64,000 bases of DNA from Saururus chinensis. Taxonomy: Eukaryota > Streptophyta > Magnoliopsida > Piperales > Saururaceae. Under the pieces are notes generated by a model that had not been told where the DNA came from, made no database searches, and saw only the letters and a program-made list of their open reading frames with translations. Positions 11,885 to 23,648 of this stretch are shown here, piece by piece. Each line of letters opens with the position of its first letter. Position 1 is the first letter of the stretch. Where the stretch lies: NCBI GenBank assembly GCA_035235625.1, contig CP141142.1:26608995-26672994 (forward strand), written 5' to 3'. The position numbers were made by a program, and so were the translations under genes.

Positions 11885-13369
11885 CTTAAGTTAACTGCTA
11901 TTGAGTCTTCCATTTCCCTGGCAGAATCAAGAAGTCTTTCTGCTTGCCCATGACAAGATTCACATCTGGAATTAGATTTATTAATAAGCAACAAAAACAA
12001 GAAAAACCTCAATGAAGAGCTAGAAATGTTAAATTCGTTATTGGAAAAAACTCTTCAAAAGAAGTGCGATCATTTCTAAACTACATGGTGTAAAATGGGA
12101 ACGATGTGTTAATGAAATTATGTAAGACTGTCACAGAACATTTTAGTTTTTCTCCACTAAAATCATCTAACAGAACACAAACCATAAAATGTATCATTGA
12201 AACAAGAATACCATAAAACATCTGCCTGATTTAATTTTCTACTTGTGTTTACTTGTACAGTTGAAGATGCTTTGCAGAATCAACTAACATAACATATATA
12301 TAAGGTTCATAAGCCACCTTTCCAGTTAAAAGGATCTTTAGAACGGAAATCTAACTTTTTAGAGTTTCAAAATAGGAAAACAAATGTAAATCCACAAAAT
12401 AGCTCACAATTTAAGTTATTAAGTATTAAGAAATAATAACATGAATAAAAATATCATTCTGGAGCTACTTTTGCAGAAGCATCCCATACAAACCTTTGAT
12501 AATAATTTTCCAAGAGCATTTCAATCTCTTCTTCTTCTGCAGACATAAGGGAATTATATTAAGAGATTTGTCATGTTAAAGAAGGAAATCACTATGATTG
12601 TTCAAAATTAGAATGCGAACATGACAAAGCTGTTATCTAATACCAGATATTAATGAAACCAAATTTGACTATTCCAATCTACTAATAACATATTTTAACG
12701 ATATCATCACTGATAACTTTTTATGCTATATGTAGATCCAATTAGTCTCAAGGGACTTCTTTTTTAGTATTCTAGAACTTCATGCAAATAAAAGACTAAA
12801 TATCTAAGTGTATGAGGCAAATAATACGTTCAGCAATCTGCTTTTCTACAGGGAGAGAGCATTCCACATCACTCCCCTTTCGAAGGGTACAATTCCTTCC
12901 CATGACACAAATACGCCTTATTTCATCAGTATCTTCAAGAAGATCAAGAAGCATTTGTCTCAGAGCTCCTGCCCTAGAGCCCAATTCAACCTGGATCAGG
13001 CAAAGAACAAATTAACATTTCACTTAATGCCAATTAAGACATTTAAAAAAAACACAAAATTTTTGGTACTCAATTTTAAATATTTAGGAATAATTATGAA
13101 GCACTACCAAGGTTTGTTTGTTGATGCGAAGCTCTGCTAATATATCAGCTGTTAATCGGTTAGGCAATACCTCAAGCAATGCAAGAACCTAGAGAGATTA
13201 TTGTCTTCAGAAACTATAGTAAGAAAATCCAGGAACATCATATATATTTTATCTCCCTCCAGTAAGTAAAAAGAATATACTCACTATGTATCATACTCAC
13301 ACGAGGTTCCACTTCCATTAGTCTCTTCTCATAACGCTGTATTCTGGAAAGCAGGGCAGCTTCAACAAT
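11885..13369 (-). pseudogene. MRS2-11/MGT10-type magnesium transporter fragment, five exons
   Basis: Five minus-strand exons with GT/AG borders read in phase: 13,301-13,369 (IVEAALLSRIQRYEKRLMEV...), 13,108-13,188 (LALLEVLPNRLTADILAEL...), 12,828-12,990 (VELGSRAGALRQMLLDLLED..., IRRICVMGRNCTLRKG), 12,494-12,536 (EEEIEMLLENYYQ) and 11,885-11,965 (CESCHGQAERLLDSAREMED). They total 437 nt with no stop. They match the cytoplasmic-type helix region of CorA/MRS2 magnesium channels, closest to the plastid MRS2-11/MGT10 branch. The N-terminal part and the downstream exon with the transmembrane helices and GMN pore motif are absent, so no transporter can be made. Introns are kept, so capture was from genomic DNA. 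Confidence 0.85.
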
Positions 13370-13724
13370 CTGTTTTTCCATGCCAAAGTGTATTTAGTCA
13401 ATGATTAATTACCATAATCAAATAGTTTTTCAAACTTGAAAGAATGGAAACTGAGGCAGGTATATATAGGAAATCACAGGAACAAACAGCGTGCAACATG
13501 AAGCATCACTAAAAGAACAGCTAAAACCGAGCTGGTCAAACTTAGAACTGAAAAGAATAAAACAATAGTAATTTATTGAACCCTTGCCCCCTTGGTGGTC
13601 CCTCCCTTGTAAAAGTTTCAATATCTCGATGTTAGGAGAGATTCATGAAACGAAAATGACAAACTTTCTGCAGCATGAGCATAACAACAAACAAGATAGT
13701 AAAAGGGAAAGATTTGGCTTACCT

Positions 13725-13925
13725 ATATGGAGCTTTGATGGACGAAGCAAAGAGCCAAAGTGTGGCAGCCGGATGGGGATAGCCAGTCGCCAGAGAAGCA
13801 AAGAGCCAAAGAGTGGCAGCCGGATGGGGGTAGGGTTTCTAACGAGAGGTTTTGAGGGAGATTATAAGTTTGATGGGAGCTGTTAGATCCTTCAATCCGA
13901 CGGATAAAATAAACTAACATGGAGC
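13725..13925 (-). repeat. 51-bp tandem duplication in a putative first exon
   Basis: GAAGCAAAGAGCCAAAG occurs at 13,744 and 13,795, each followed by TGGCAGCCGGATGGGG. On the minus strand the segment ends in a GT donor-like CATATAG|GTAAGCC near 13,720. It could be a 5' leader exon of the captured gene. I do not recognise its source. Confidence 0.45.
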
Positions 13926-15099
13926 ATGCCCACTGGAGCCGGATTGGTCCAAGGACGGGGAATTATAAATTTGGTTGAAGGTTTAGATATGGTGTTTGGC
14001 TGCGTGGGTTAGCTGACAAGCTTGGGTTAACGGTTAATGAATAATATTTTTATAATTTTATTTATTTTATACTAAAGTTCTATTTATAACGACCCGCATG
14101 CACCGTGAATGGTAACTAAAGTACTTGGGCTACACAAATTCAATTATGTTTGGTGCATGCTAATAAGTGATGAGCGTACGAAATTGAGCTTATTAATTTT
14201 ATCACTATATTTATTTTAAATTGAGTCCCTTTATTATGCATAAAAAACGTACAATGAGCGCATGCAATATGCATCATTGTTACATAATTTTGATAGTGTA
14301 GTGGCTTTTAATAACGCAACATGAGAGCTGTATATTTGATTGCCCTTCTTGTGATCTAATGTGCACCAAATACATATTTTGACTCATAATAATTTTTTCT
14401 TTAAAATTATATAAAATGGTAAAAATAAAAGTTAATATGTGCTCATAGAAAACTGGCTCAAAGCCTCAAACTACGCTCCACTTGAGCTTTAATTGCTCCC
14501 AACTCTCCAGTATATACGATATTAAAATATTATTATTAATTTAGTATGTATAAATATACAACATCTAATTATATAATCAATGTTGTCCCTTCTTTGGAAT
14601 TTTATCTTTGGGTTATAACTACCCTCAATGTTGGTCTCAGTATGTGGTGAGATGTCTTAGGTAGGTTTCTATCTCAGTATTCAAATAATGATTATTAAGC
14701 AAATCATATTATGCTAGCAACAAGAAACTAAGTCTTGTCTTCTTTGACTAATCTTAAATGAATATAACTTGCCTTTATCTTATTAAATAAATAATTTTTA
14801 GTAAATTATTATAAAATTTTAATTTTTAATTATTTCAATTTACACAAAATTTGGAAAAATATATCATAATTTATTTGACATGTAGAGATAAGAGCTAATA
14901 TTGCCGATACATTTTTGTTTGATAATTGGCATATAGTTTAATACGTAGTATAGAAGTATCCCATTTTTTTACCAATTGTACTATATATGTATATACTTTA
15001 TTAGGTTAAATTTCTATGACACAACTAAATTTCAAATTGTGCATATGTACATATAGGTATTAATATGTATTTATGTATATTATAAAATATATTTATATT

Positions 15100-15290
15100 T
15101 CATTTGAGTTCGAGTTTGAGTCGAGTACGAGCCGAGTTCGAGCCGAGTTCGAGTTTTATTCGAGTCGAGCCAAGGTAAGCTCGAGCTCGACTCGAATATG
15201 TTTGAGTTCGAGTCGAGTTTGAGCTGAGCCGCTTCGAGTCGAGTCGAGTCGAGACACCCTTACTCGACGAGCTGGCTCGACTCGTTAGCA
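15100..15290. repeat. right subterminal GAGTCGAG-rich repeats of the hAT element
   Basis: Repeated GAGTTCGAG, GAGTCGAG and GAGCTCGA strings mirror the left end. The open frame through them is a by-product of the repeat. Confidence 0.8.
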
Positions 15291-15296
15291 CCCCTA

Positions 15297-15304
15297 GCCA
15301 TACG
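15297..15304. repeat. right 8-bp target-site duplication of the hAT element
   Basis: GCCATACG, identical to 10,331-10,338. Confidence 0.9.
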
Positions 15305-15439
15305 AATGATATTCTTACGGTACTCTTCCTTCACTAACTAAGCGAACTCGGAACACATTAAAGCAAGGGCTTAAGAGCTTCAGAAGGGGCATAAGTGCTC
15401 CGCTCACCTATCCCTAAATGGTACTCTTCCTTCACTTCG

Positions 15440-15930
15440 CTATTCTAGAACCGGTACAGAAATGGGTGCTTTTTCTACGTTGTATACCTTAGTTACTGGG
15501 GGGTTTTGGGGAAGACCTATGTGTGGCACCTTTTTGGGTGTGGGATGCTCATTTAACCTCCGTATTCATCTCATTCCTTATTTACCTGGGTGCACTACGT
15601 TTTCAAAAGCTTCCTGTTGAACTGGCTCCTATTTCAATCCGTGCTAGACCGATCGATATACCAATAATAAAGTCTCCAGTCAACTGGTGGAATACATCGC
15701 ATCCTCCTGGGAGCATTAGCCGATCTGGTACATCAATACATGTTCCTATGCTCATTCCAATTTTGTCCAAACTTTGCAAACTCCCCCTTCTCAACCCGTA
15801 TCTTCTTCGTTCTGGAAACACGTCTTACTATTCCATCTTTTCTGAACGTCCCTTAACCGAAGAAATAGAAGCTCGAGAAGGAATACTAAAACCTTGTTCA
15901 CTCGCTGAGATTGATAATTCTTTCTACAAA
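15440..15930 (+). pseudogene. ccmC: mitochondrial ccmC pseudogene, nuclear copy 1
   Basis: The frame from 15,523 reads WVWDAHLTSVFISFLIYLGA, then LRFQKLPVELAPISI, IDIPIIKSPVNWWNTSHPPG and ISRSGTSIHVPM. This is plant mitochondrial CcmC, an inner-membrane haem handling/export protein of cytochrome c maturation. WWNTSH lies next to the family's haem-binding tryptophan-rich segment. The 5' third is missing: the match begins about at the LFLRSSGTGTEMG region and is frameshifted until about 15,520. A frameshift after about 15,765 breaks the 3' part. EEIEAREGI near 15,860 marks the gene's end region. It is a nuclear relic, not a working gene. Confidence 0.88.
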
Positions 15931-17303
15931 GCGCCTGATAAAGATAGGCGAGCAGAGCGCTTATGCGCCTTGCTGAAGCTCTTAAGCTCGCATTTCGCAT
16001 GGACGACAAAGAAGAGCGCGTTGCGCTCACGCGGGTCTAAAATGTTCGTTGTTGCCTTTATAGCTTTCTTTTCGAGGGCACTTTCTTTGGAAAAGCTTCC
16101 CCACGTCCACCCCATTGAAAGAGTCCGTTTTTGCCTCTGTTATTGAAAAGTTAAGTCAGGACCTCTTTTGTTGTATCTGCTGTGCCTATCTCGGATTCAG
16201 CTCAAAAAGCATACAGTTTTCTGTACCCATCCACCACCTGGGAAAATAAAGTCGTGCTATATGTATTGTATTTTATCCACAACCAATTGCATCTAATCCC
16301 ACTTATGTCTGTGTCGGTTGATGCGCCCGCCCTCTGATTATTGTTAAATAAGCCCCTTTTTCTTGATTCTAGTCTGGTAATCTATTCTCCTGCTATTCAA
16401 GTTCTAGACCTTACCCTTTCCCTGTGCTCTTTCTAATAGTCAATTTCTTTAGTGAAGCTAGCCTATTTGATAAAAGAACTTTCACTCTCCTTCAAACTTA
16501 AGTCCGGATACGATTAAGGCCAAGAAAAGCTATCCAATGGCTTCAATCACTCCTATGTCAATTTTGCTAAGCTCTTGCTACGTTTCCCTCTCCTACGACT
16601 AGGACTATCCTTTCCTACAACTAAGACTATTTACTGCTGCCAACGATGATTTAGCCAAGTGCTTTGGTGCCACTTCTGAAGCTAAAGACGTCACCTCTTC
16701 CTTGAAGACTATTTATTGCTTGTCTTTGTTGATGGTGTACACTACTTTACTGAAAGCGAATAGTGTGCTATGCACCTTCGACGCAGGGGAAGGCTTGCAT
16801 CAGGCTCCACAGCCAACTGCCCTGATTACATCTTCCACCCCCCAATATATAGAAAACATACCTGGGGGAGCTATGGGAACATCCCTAGTTCGAAAGCACT
16901 TTTCTAGACAAGTGCTTAACACCGGGGTAGAGCTTCTTCCCTCTCGAGTAATAAGAATTGGCATGTGAAGGCGATCGATTAATTCACAAGAGTGATTGAT
17001 CGATAACTCTTAGTTTTGTTTCACATAAGGTGAAATCAAGTGCCCAATTGATCATTTTTTCTTCATACTGTGTTGTGATCGATTGTTCTACCTATAATTT
17101 TACTATTTTACCCTTTTTATCCTAAACTCTTTTGAAACCTCTAAAATTACTTCTAAACTTGTCTAAATAATTTTGGTATATAAATATGATCTGAATAAAC
17201 TTAAAAAACGATAAACATCCTCTTGATCCATAGTAAAGACTCAACTCATAAGAACATGCATGCTCCTATTTTTAAAATTTATCAATTTCAAATCTAACTC
17301 AAG

Positions 17304-18388
17304 CACTACAACCTCAAATCATATTATAAGACTTAATATATACATAAGGTTTCTAGACAATATTTTTGACAAATAAATAAGCAAATAACCTTGACTTATA
17401 AATCATATGTTCTTACATAGATGCTTATGTAAAAGTGTCATAAACACTGTTAGTATTGGTGAAGCTTATGTAAGAGCAGCATACATACCATTTAGATTTG
17501 TGACGCTTTTATTTAAGAGACAATTACTACTTTTTTGAACAAAAAACTATATTCTCTCTCCTTTCTCTCTCTCTCCCTCCCTCTCTCTCCTCTCCTCCTC
17601 TCACCTCCTCTTTCCTTTCCTCCCTCTCCTCTTGCCATTGTCTGCCCCCTTCTCACTCCCCTCCCCCCATCCCCTTCTCCTCTCTGCACCTTTCCCTTCT
17701 TTTCCCCGATAGCCAGATGAGGGGTTGCGGCCTCCTACCCCCGTTGTGGCTCCCCCCTCTCCCTTCCCCGGCTACCCCTACCCCACCCCTTCCTCCGCTT
17801 CCTCTAGTCGGGGGATGAGGGGCTCCAGCATCTCTGACTAGAAGACCTTACACCCCCCCCTCTTCCCTTGCCGGACAACTCTCCACGCATCCCACCGCTG
17901 GCAATATTTTTTTAAATGTTCAATTTTTTATTAGCAACGCTTTTAAAAGCATCACTAACCACATTTATTATAATATTTTTCCTTATTGGCAACGCTTTTG
18001 AAAGTATCGCTAACAATCGTTTTCTTTTTTAAAAAAAATGTTTCTTACTAGTGACACTTTTAGAAGTGTTATTAATTTTTTTAATTTTTATCTTTTTAGC
18101 TATGCATAAATAAGTGTCACTAATAAAGTATTTTTAAATTTTTTTATATTAGTAATACTTTATAAAACGTCACAAAAAAAATTATATGAGCGATGCAAAA
18201 AAAGCACCGCTAATAACAATATTATTAGTTACTTTTTTTATATACATCATTAATAAGCACCATTGGCAGTACTTTCTACAACGGATTTTGCGATGATTTT
18301 TAAGTATCATTAATAGTTATTACTGATACTTTTATAACTATTGGTAACACTTAAAAACATCGCTAATAATTTTTTTTTATTGTAAGAA
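17304..18388. mobile_element. old CACTA-like element remnant, copy 1
   Basis: CACTACAACC at 17,304 and, inverted, a decayed CTTACAATAAAA end at about 18,388 resemble CACTA termini. The interior has a CT-rich block (17,545-17,720) and repeated AACGCTTTTAAAAGCATCGCTAA-type subterminal strings (17,935-18,370, shown here with variation between copies). The same element, without its left end, is at 51,038-52,335, so it predates the duplication. There is no transposase. Confidence 0.55.
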
Positions 18389-19549
18389 AAAATAAGAAAG
18401 TGGCATTCTCACCCTAAATGCTAAAGAATTGAAGAATACTTAGACAACAAAAGTAACATCTCGTAGCTCTCTCATCCCAGCAAACACAAGCAAAGGACTA
18501 ACCAAAAAGAATGAAAGAGTTTCCAATACAAACACTACAACAAAACTAACTATTAGTGATGCTTTTAAGCATCGCAAATAATACCATAAATGTCGCTAAT
18601 ACTTATTAGCGACACAAAACAAGCATCGCTAAATAAGTCAATAAAATTGCCGTCGTTATTAAATATTAGCGACGCATACCTATAAGCATCGCTAAAAGTA
18701 TGTATTAGCGACACATAATAAATGTTGCGATTAGTATATTATTAGAGACACTTAATTACAAGCATCCCTAATAATATACTATTAGCGACATTTACAAAAC
18801 GTCGCAAAACAATTATTTTTTTATTAAAATATAATTTTAAATTTTAAAAAAAATATAATTTAAAATAAAAGTTAAAATAATAAATAATTTATTATAATTA
18901 GCAACGCTTAGATATGCATCGCTAAAAGTATTAAAAACCAAAAAGAATAACCTATAAGCGATGCAGTGTTGCTAAACTATTAAAAAATATAAAAAAACCT
19001 ATTAGCGACGCACTGTAGGAGCCTCGCTAAACTAATAGAATTAAAAAAAAACCAAACCAGGTCACTACTCGAGTGACACGGTTTGGAAGATTTCAGGTCA
19101 CTACTGGGCGCAGCGGCATGGCGTGGGGACGAGGCGGGACCATGGCAGAAGGGATTGGAGGCGGCTGAGCTGGGACAACGGCGGAAGGGAGGAACCATGG
19201 TGAAGAGAGGGGTGGAGAAACTATGGAGGAGAGGGATATAAATACTGTGCGGCTGATTTCGCTCGTGGGTATTTCTGTTTCAACCGCGCAGGTGATTTGC
19301 CCACCCGGTGTTTTATTTTTGATTGCATGGGCGAATGAAAATTCCCCTCGCGGTATTTCGTTTTAGCGACATCACTAAAACACATTCCTATTGCAACATT
19401 TATTAATAAACGTCGCTAAAAGATTAATTTATTGCAACATTTTTTATGAAAACGTCGCTAAAATGTTAATTTACTGCGCCATTTACATAAATGTTGCCAT
19501 TGGTGACTATTTGCGATGTATAATATGCATGGCAAATAATTTAGTCTTT

Positions 19550-20170
19550 TCTCTCCCTTCCCCTTTCTCTCTCCCCCTTACCCTCTCTGCTCTCTCCCCT
19601 CCTCTCTCTCTCCTTTCACCTCTCTCTCCTCTCCTCCCTTTCTCTACCTTTCTCCTCTCTCCCCTTTCTCTCTCCTCTCTATCTCCCTTCTCTATCTACC
19701 CTCTCTCTCCCCTCCCTCTCTCTTGCTCCACCCTCTCTCTGCTCCTCCTCTCTCTCTCTTCCCTCTCCCCTCTCTCCTCTCTCTCCCTTCTCTCTCACTC
19801 TCTCTCTCTTTTCCCTCTCCCTCCCCTCCCTCTGCCTCCCCTCCCCCTCTCTCTCTCTTCCCTATCCTATCCTCTCCTCTCACTCTCGTCCCTATCCTCT
19901 CCTCTCTCTTTCTCTTCCCTCCCCCCTCTCTCCCCTATCCCCTCTCTCTTCCCTCCCCTCTCCTCTCTCTCTTCCCTCCCCCTCCCTCTCTCTTCCCTCC
20001 CCTCTCCTCTCTCTTCCCTCTCCTTTCTCTCTCTCTCTCTTCCCTATCCTCTCCTCTCTCTTTCTCTCTTCCCTCCCCCTCCCTCTCTCTCTCTTCCCTA
20101 TCCTCTCTCTCTCCACCCTTTCTCTCTCCTCTCGCTCTTCCCTCCCCTCTCTCTCCTATCTACCTACACA
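19550..20170. repeat. 620-bp polypyrimidine (CT-rich) tract
   Basis: The stretch is almost pure C and T on the plus strand, with CTCTCTCC and CCCTCCC motifs. It sits inside the CACTA element, and a shorter second tract is at 20,450-20,700. The flanking text (TCTACCTACACACTATCTC and what follows) occurs at 20,157 and again at 20,700, so about 540 bp were tandemly duplicated. Confidence 0.85.
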
Positions 20171-20252
20171 CTATCTCCTCTAATTTCAAATTTTTAATAG
20201 TTTTTATTCTTTAAAATTAATTTTAAAAATAAAAAAATAAATTAAATAAAAT

Positions 20253-20290
20253 ACTAATAGCGACGTATAAATATATACGTCGCTATTAGT
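20253..20290. repeat. perfect 17-bp inverted repeat (hairpin) in the CACTA element
   Basis: ACTAATAGCGACGTATA, a 4-base loop, then its exact reverse complement. A related hairpin with mismatches lies at 20,335-20,372, and a second copy from the local duplication at 20,792-20,829. Confidence 0.85.
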
Positions 20291-21375
20291 ACACTTATTA
20301 TCAACGTAGATATCTATACGTCACTACTACATGTACTAATAGCGATGTATAGAACTATATGTCGCTATTAGTATTTTATTTTAATTAATTTTTTTTATTT
20401 TTAAAAATAAAAAAATTAATAAAAAATTTTAAGAAAATAAAATAAAAATTCCTCTCACCCTCCCTCTCTTCCCTCCCCTATCCCCTCTCTCTTCCCTCCC
20501 CTCTCCTCTCTCTCTCCACCTTTTCTCTCTCCTCCCTCTCTCTTCCCGCTCCCTCCCTCTTTCTTCCCTCCCCTCTATCTCTCTCTTCCCTCCCCTCTCC
20601 TCTCTCTCTTCCCTCTCTTCCCTCCCCTCCCCTCTCACTCTTCCCTCCCCCTCCCTCTCTTCCCTCCCTTCTCTCTATCTTCCCTCCCCTCTCTCTCCTA
20701 TCTACCTACACACTATCTCTTCTAATTTCAAATTTTGAATATTTTTATTCTTTAAAATTAATTTTAAAATAAAAAAATAATTAAATAAAATACTAATAGC
20801 GACATATAAATATATACGTCGCTATTAGTACACTTATTAGCAACACATAAATTAAAGTCTCTAAAAGGTTACATATTAGCAACATTTGGAGTTATGTGTC
20901 GCTAATAGACTACCATTAGCGACACTTAGTATTATGTGTTGCTAATATTGGTATTTTTTGCTACGGTTTAGTATATGTCGTTATTATTACTTTTTAGTAA
21001 CACATAGTATTGCTATGCTTTTACCCAATTTTGTTGTAGTGAAATCAAGAATGATCATTTAATGCATGTAGTTTTTCTAAACCCAAAATTGAAGTTATAG
21101 GAAGATGTAAAAAATTTCAATCAACAGAAGTAACTAAACTAAAGGAAGGTGAAAATTCACCCAACAGGATTGAAAAATATGAATGATATTTTGTTATTGC
21201 TACAAAGAATCTGTTGGAACTGTAAAGCACGCTGTTGGAGACAACAATGACGCTGCTGCCATGAAACAATTCAAGCAACCTTCAGCTGGATTGCTGCTTC
21301 CCTATCCACCTTTTCTTGGGAAACTGGAAACGAGATGATAGAGGTAGAGCATCGCGTCGGGACAAATCAGCAGCC

Positions 21376-21385
21376 AGTTAAAGAG
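21376..21385. repeat. left 10-bp target-site duplication of the giant MULE
   Basis: AGTTAAAGAG precedes the left end and recurs at 39,287-39,296. The match can be read as up to 13 bp (with GAT), because the element may start with GAT or just after it. The paralogous empty site is at about 53,598-53,615 (AAGTCAAAGAAGGTTTAGG). Confidence 0.85.
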
Positions 21386-21745
21386 GATGCGAATTTGCTG
21401 AGGGTCTTTCGCTTAGTACCGATTGGCCACCAATGGGTGCCTTCCATGTCACAAGGACCAGCATCAGCATAGAGACACTCAAATTAATGGATGGCATTTG
21501 GGTCATGGCGACACGGAACTAGGATTTGGGTCATGTTGACGGAACCGGGAACCCGGTTTTCTAACAAAGATGGAACCAAGTTTTGAAACAAACAAAGAAA
21601 ACCCGCCTCATACAAAAGACACGAATCAGAACAAGTTCAGAAAAACCCAGGACTTTTTTCCTGCCTCTCATACTTCCTCCTGGTTGACCATCGCCACCAG
21701 AACTGTCCACCGTAGCGCCTCCCTTTTGATCGATCATGAACAAGA
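21386..21745 (+). repeat. left terminal inverted repeat of the MULE
   Basis: It pairs with 38,925-39,286 over about 350 bp with several small gaps. The shared tail includes CCGCCTCTC.TACTT and CGCC(A/C)CC.GAACTGTCCAC. The open frame running through it (21,570-22,139) has no recognisable domain. Confidence 0.8.
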
Positions 21746-23648
21746 GCCGCCGGAACCGGACTTATCGCATAGATCGGAGCCCAGCAATATAGTCATTCAT
21801 ATGTTTTCGGCACCCATTGCACTCCACCGCAATGTGAGTCATCCTCTGGTTGTCCACCTCCTCTTTGTTCCTGAAGCTCTTGGTTTGTCTTCTCTTTATC
21901 CCATTTTTTGGTGTTCTATACAAAAGAAGAAGGTGAAGAGTCCCAATTACCATGAAGGCCATCTAACCCACCACTCAACTACTTGTTCTGGTCAAAGGAG
22001 TCACCCATCTCACATTCAGCTTTCACGACTCCCTTCTCCTCTTTTGCTTCTTCTTCTACCCAAAAATCGTAGCTCAGGATGCTGGACAAGGAGTAAAAAT
22101 CCTTTTAGAAAAACTACAACTTCCGGTGTGATCTCCTAACTGACCGCCCTCTTACTCTCTTTTTCCCGCCTCTCACAGCTAGGCGCAATACAATCAGGGA
22201 GAAAGGGAGATAGAGTCTAGATGAAATGAGTAGAGGAGGGATGATGCCCTTTGATTTAAAAAATACTCCTAGTAGCTGCAAAAATCTGCTGTAGTTGAGG
22301 ACGACAATTCAGTGACTACGAGGGCTATTGCAATCATAGATATGATTATGTAGCTCTTTTATGTTGTTGTTGAGGAAGACAATTCAGGGGCAATGCTACA
22401 TATTGCAACATATCAACTCTACCACTTTTGAACTGCAGTTGGTGGTAAAGGTAAACACTTTGACTATGTTTATAATCTTATGCAGTCTGTGTTTTTTTAT
22501 GATAAAGCTTATAACTTACTATGTTCATACCGCCTTTTTTTTAGAATAGTTAATACATATAAGATTGAGGAGACTTGATCTCTGCAAGTATATGTTGCTC
22601 TGTTATTGTTTGATAAATTGTATGAATTTTGCTATTCAAACAAATTCTTAAGTGCGTCAATCAAAATGTCCCAATGTAGAACAATTAGTGTTAATGTTAA
22701 GGAGTGTAGGGGGTAGTGGATTATCAACAAGAGTTATATAATACTGTATGTTCAGCTTGTTAATGTTTGTTCTGCTTTTTGGACACTATAGCACAACGAC
22801 TAACATGTTCAAAATTTTCAAAGGTTTTTCTTTGAATTCTGAAATACAAATATAAAATTACTTTGTACTTGGTGTCTATTACGTGAAATTTCTTGCTGAT
22901 TCACATGCTCTTATATATATTTTTATTTATCAAGTATTTTTCTTTGTATACTGAATTGCTAGTCTAAAACTATGTTGTACTGGTGTTAATTCTATGAGAT
23001 TTATTAACATGAACTTTTTCTATTAAAAAAAGTGAAGTTATATCTTTCATATTTTATACTTTCACTAATAAAAAAGGTGAAGATAAATACTCTTGGTTTT
23101 ATTGAGTAGGCTCCTCTTTGTGTTGTTCACGATTGAGACAAGATTGAAAGAAAGGCAAGTTGCGGAGGTATCCTCCCTTAGCACGGTTTGGATGCAACTT
23201 AATCAATACCTTCAAAGAGATGGAAGTGTCTGAAAAGCTCATTACCACGCCGACCACTGAGTGATTAGGCAAGGTAAATTTTTTTCGGTTGCACATTTTG
23301 ATTTATCTTTTACCCGTCGCAATGTGATTAAAAAAAAGTAGGTGGTTACAATGCATTGGGGAGAAAAGGAAGAATTTAGGGTTTCAACATGAGATAACAT
23401 GCTGAATTTCTTATCACTTGAGTGCGATCCATTTTGTGTAGTATGATATTGAGCTGAATCGTTGGTGCCCATGATTTTAAAACATGTATTGGCCCTTGTA
23501 GCATATAAAATGGAGTGAAGACTTATGAGTATTTGGTTAAAAGATTTTGTTTCATGATTGGTTTTTGGCTTCCCTTATTCCTTGTGAGAAGTAATACTTA
23601 TGAAATGGTATGTAATTCATTCTTATTTAATTGTGTAGGCGGCATCAA
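21746..23648. other. non-coding stretch left of the transposase gene
   Basis: AT-rich DNA with no recognisable coding region. It ends in a polypyrimidine/AG (TTGTGTAG near 23,638) just before the transposase start codon, so part may be a 5' untranslated intron. Nothing else is supported. Confidence 0.5.

Larger units (their letters stand above)
10339..15296. mobile_element. 4,958-bp hAT element carrying host gene fragments (Pack-hAT)
   Basis: The ends are TAGGGGTGCTAATGAG at the left and, inverted, TAGGGGTGCTAACGAG at the right, a hAT-type terminus (compare TAGGGRTG ends of Ac/Ds-like elements). The 8-bp duplication GCCATACG flanks it, and the uninterrupted mitochondrial sequence at 50,050-50,100 is the paralogous empty site. 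Both ends carry dense CGAGCTCG/GAGTCGAG subterminal repeats. No transposase is seen, so it is non-autonomous. Inside, on the minus strand, lie exons of an MRS2-type transporter followed by a SEC63-type fragment. The remaining interior (13,990-15,100) is AT-rich with nothing recognised. Confidence 0.88.
15297..16965 (+). other. mitochondrial DNA insert (NUMT), right part of copy 1
   Basis: It contains most of ccmC (about 15,440-15,930). The continuation to about 16,258 matches 50,600-51,037 in copy 2. 16,259-16,965 has no counterpart in copy 2 and looks like further mitochondrial spacer, but I recognise no gene there. The right border is uncertain; a possible CACTA-type terminus occurs at 17,304. 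Confidence 0.7.
18533..21041. mobile_element. 2,509-bp non-autonomous CACTA (En/Spm) element
   Basis: The termini are CACTACAACAAAA at the left and, inverted, CACTACAACAAAA at the right. AAA flanks both sides as the 3-bp duplication. Copy 2 keeps the empty site (TACAAATCAAG at about 52,401). Subterminal TTAGCGACG/CGTCGCTAA strings are abundant at both ends. No transposase frame exists; the long frames inside come from CT-rich DNA. Confidence 0.9.

Noticed and set aside
13430..13886. Frames of 63 and 100 codons in the hAT element
   Set aside because: They come from intron-like DNA and the 51-bp duplication. No domain.
15523..16146. 207-codon frame taken as an intact ccmC
   Set aside because: Only about the first 80 codons are CcmC; the rest is frameshifted and spacer, and the 5' third of the gene is absent.
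19391..20197. 268-codon open frame rich in Leu/Ser/Pro, plus overlapping frames on both strands
   Set aside because: It arises from the polypyrimidine tract in a CACTA element. There is no domain or unique composition, and the antisense frames are equally open.
21570..22139. 189-codon frame at the left end of the MULE
   Set aside because: It starts within the terminal inverted repeat and shows no domain. The right end does not keep an equivalent frame.
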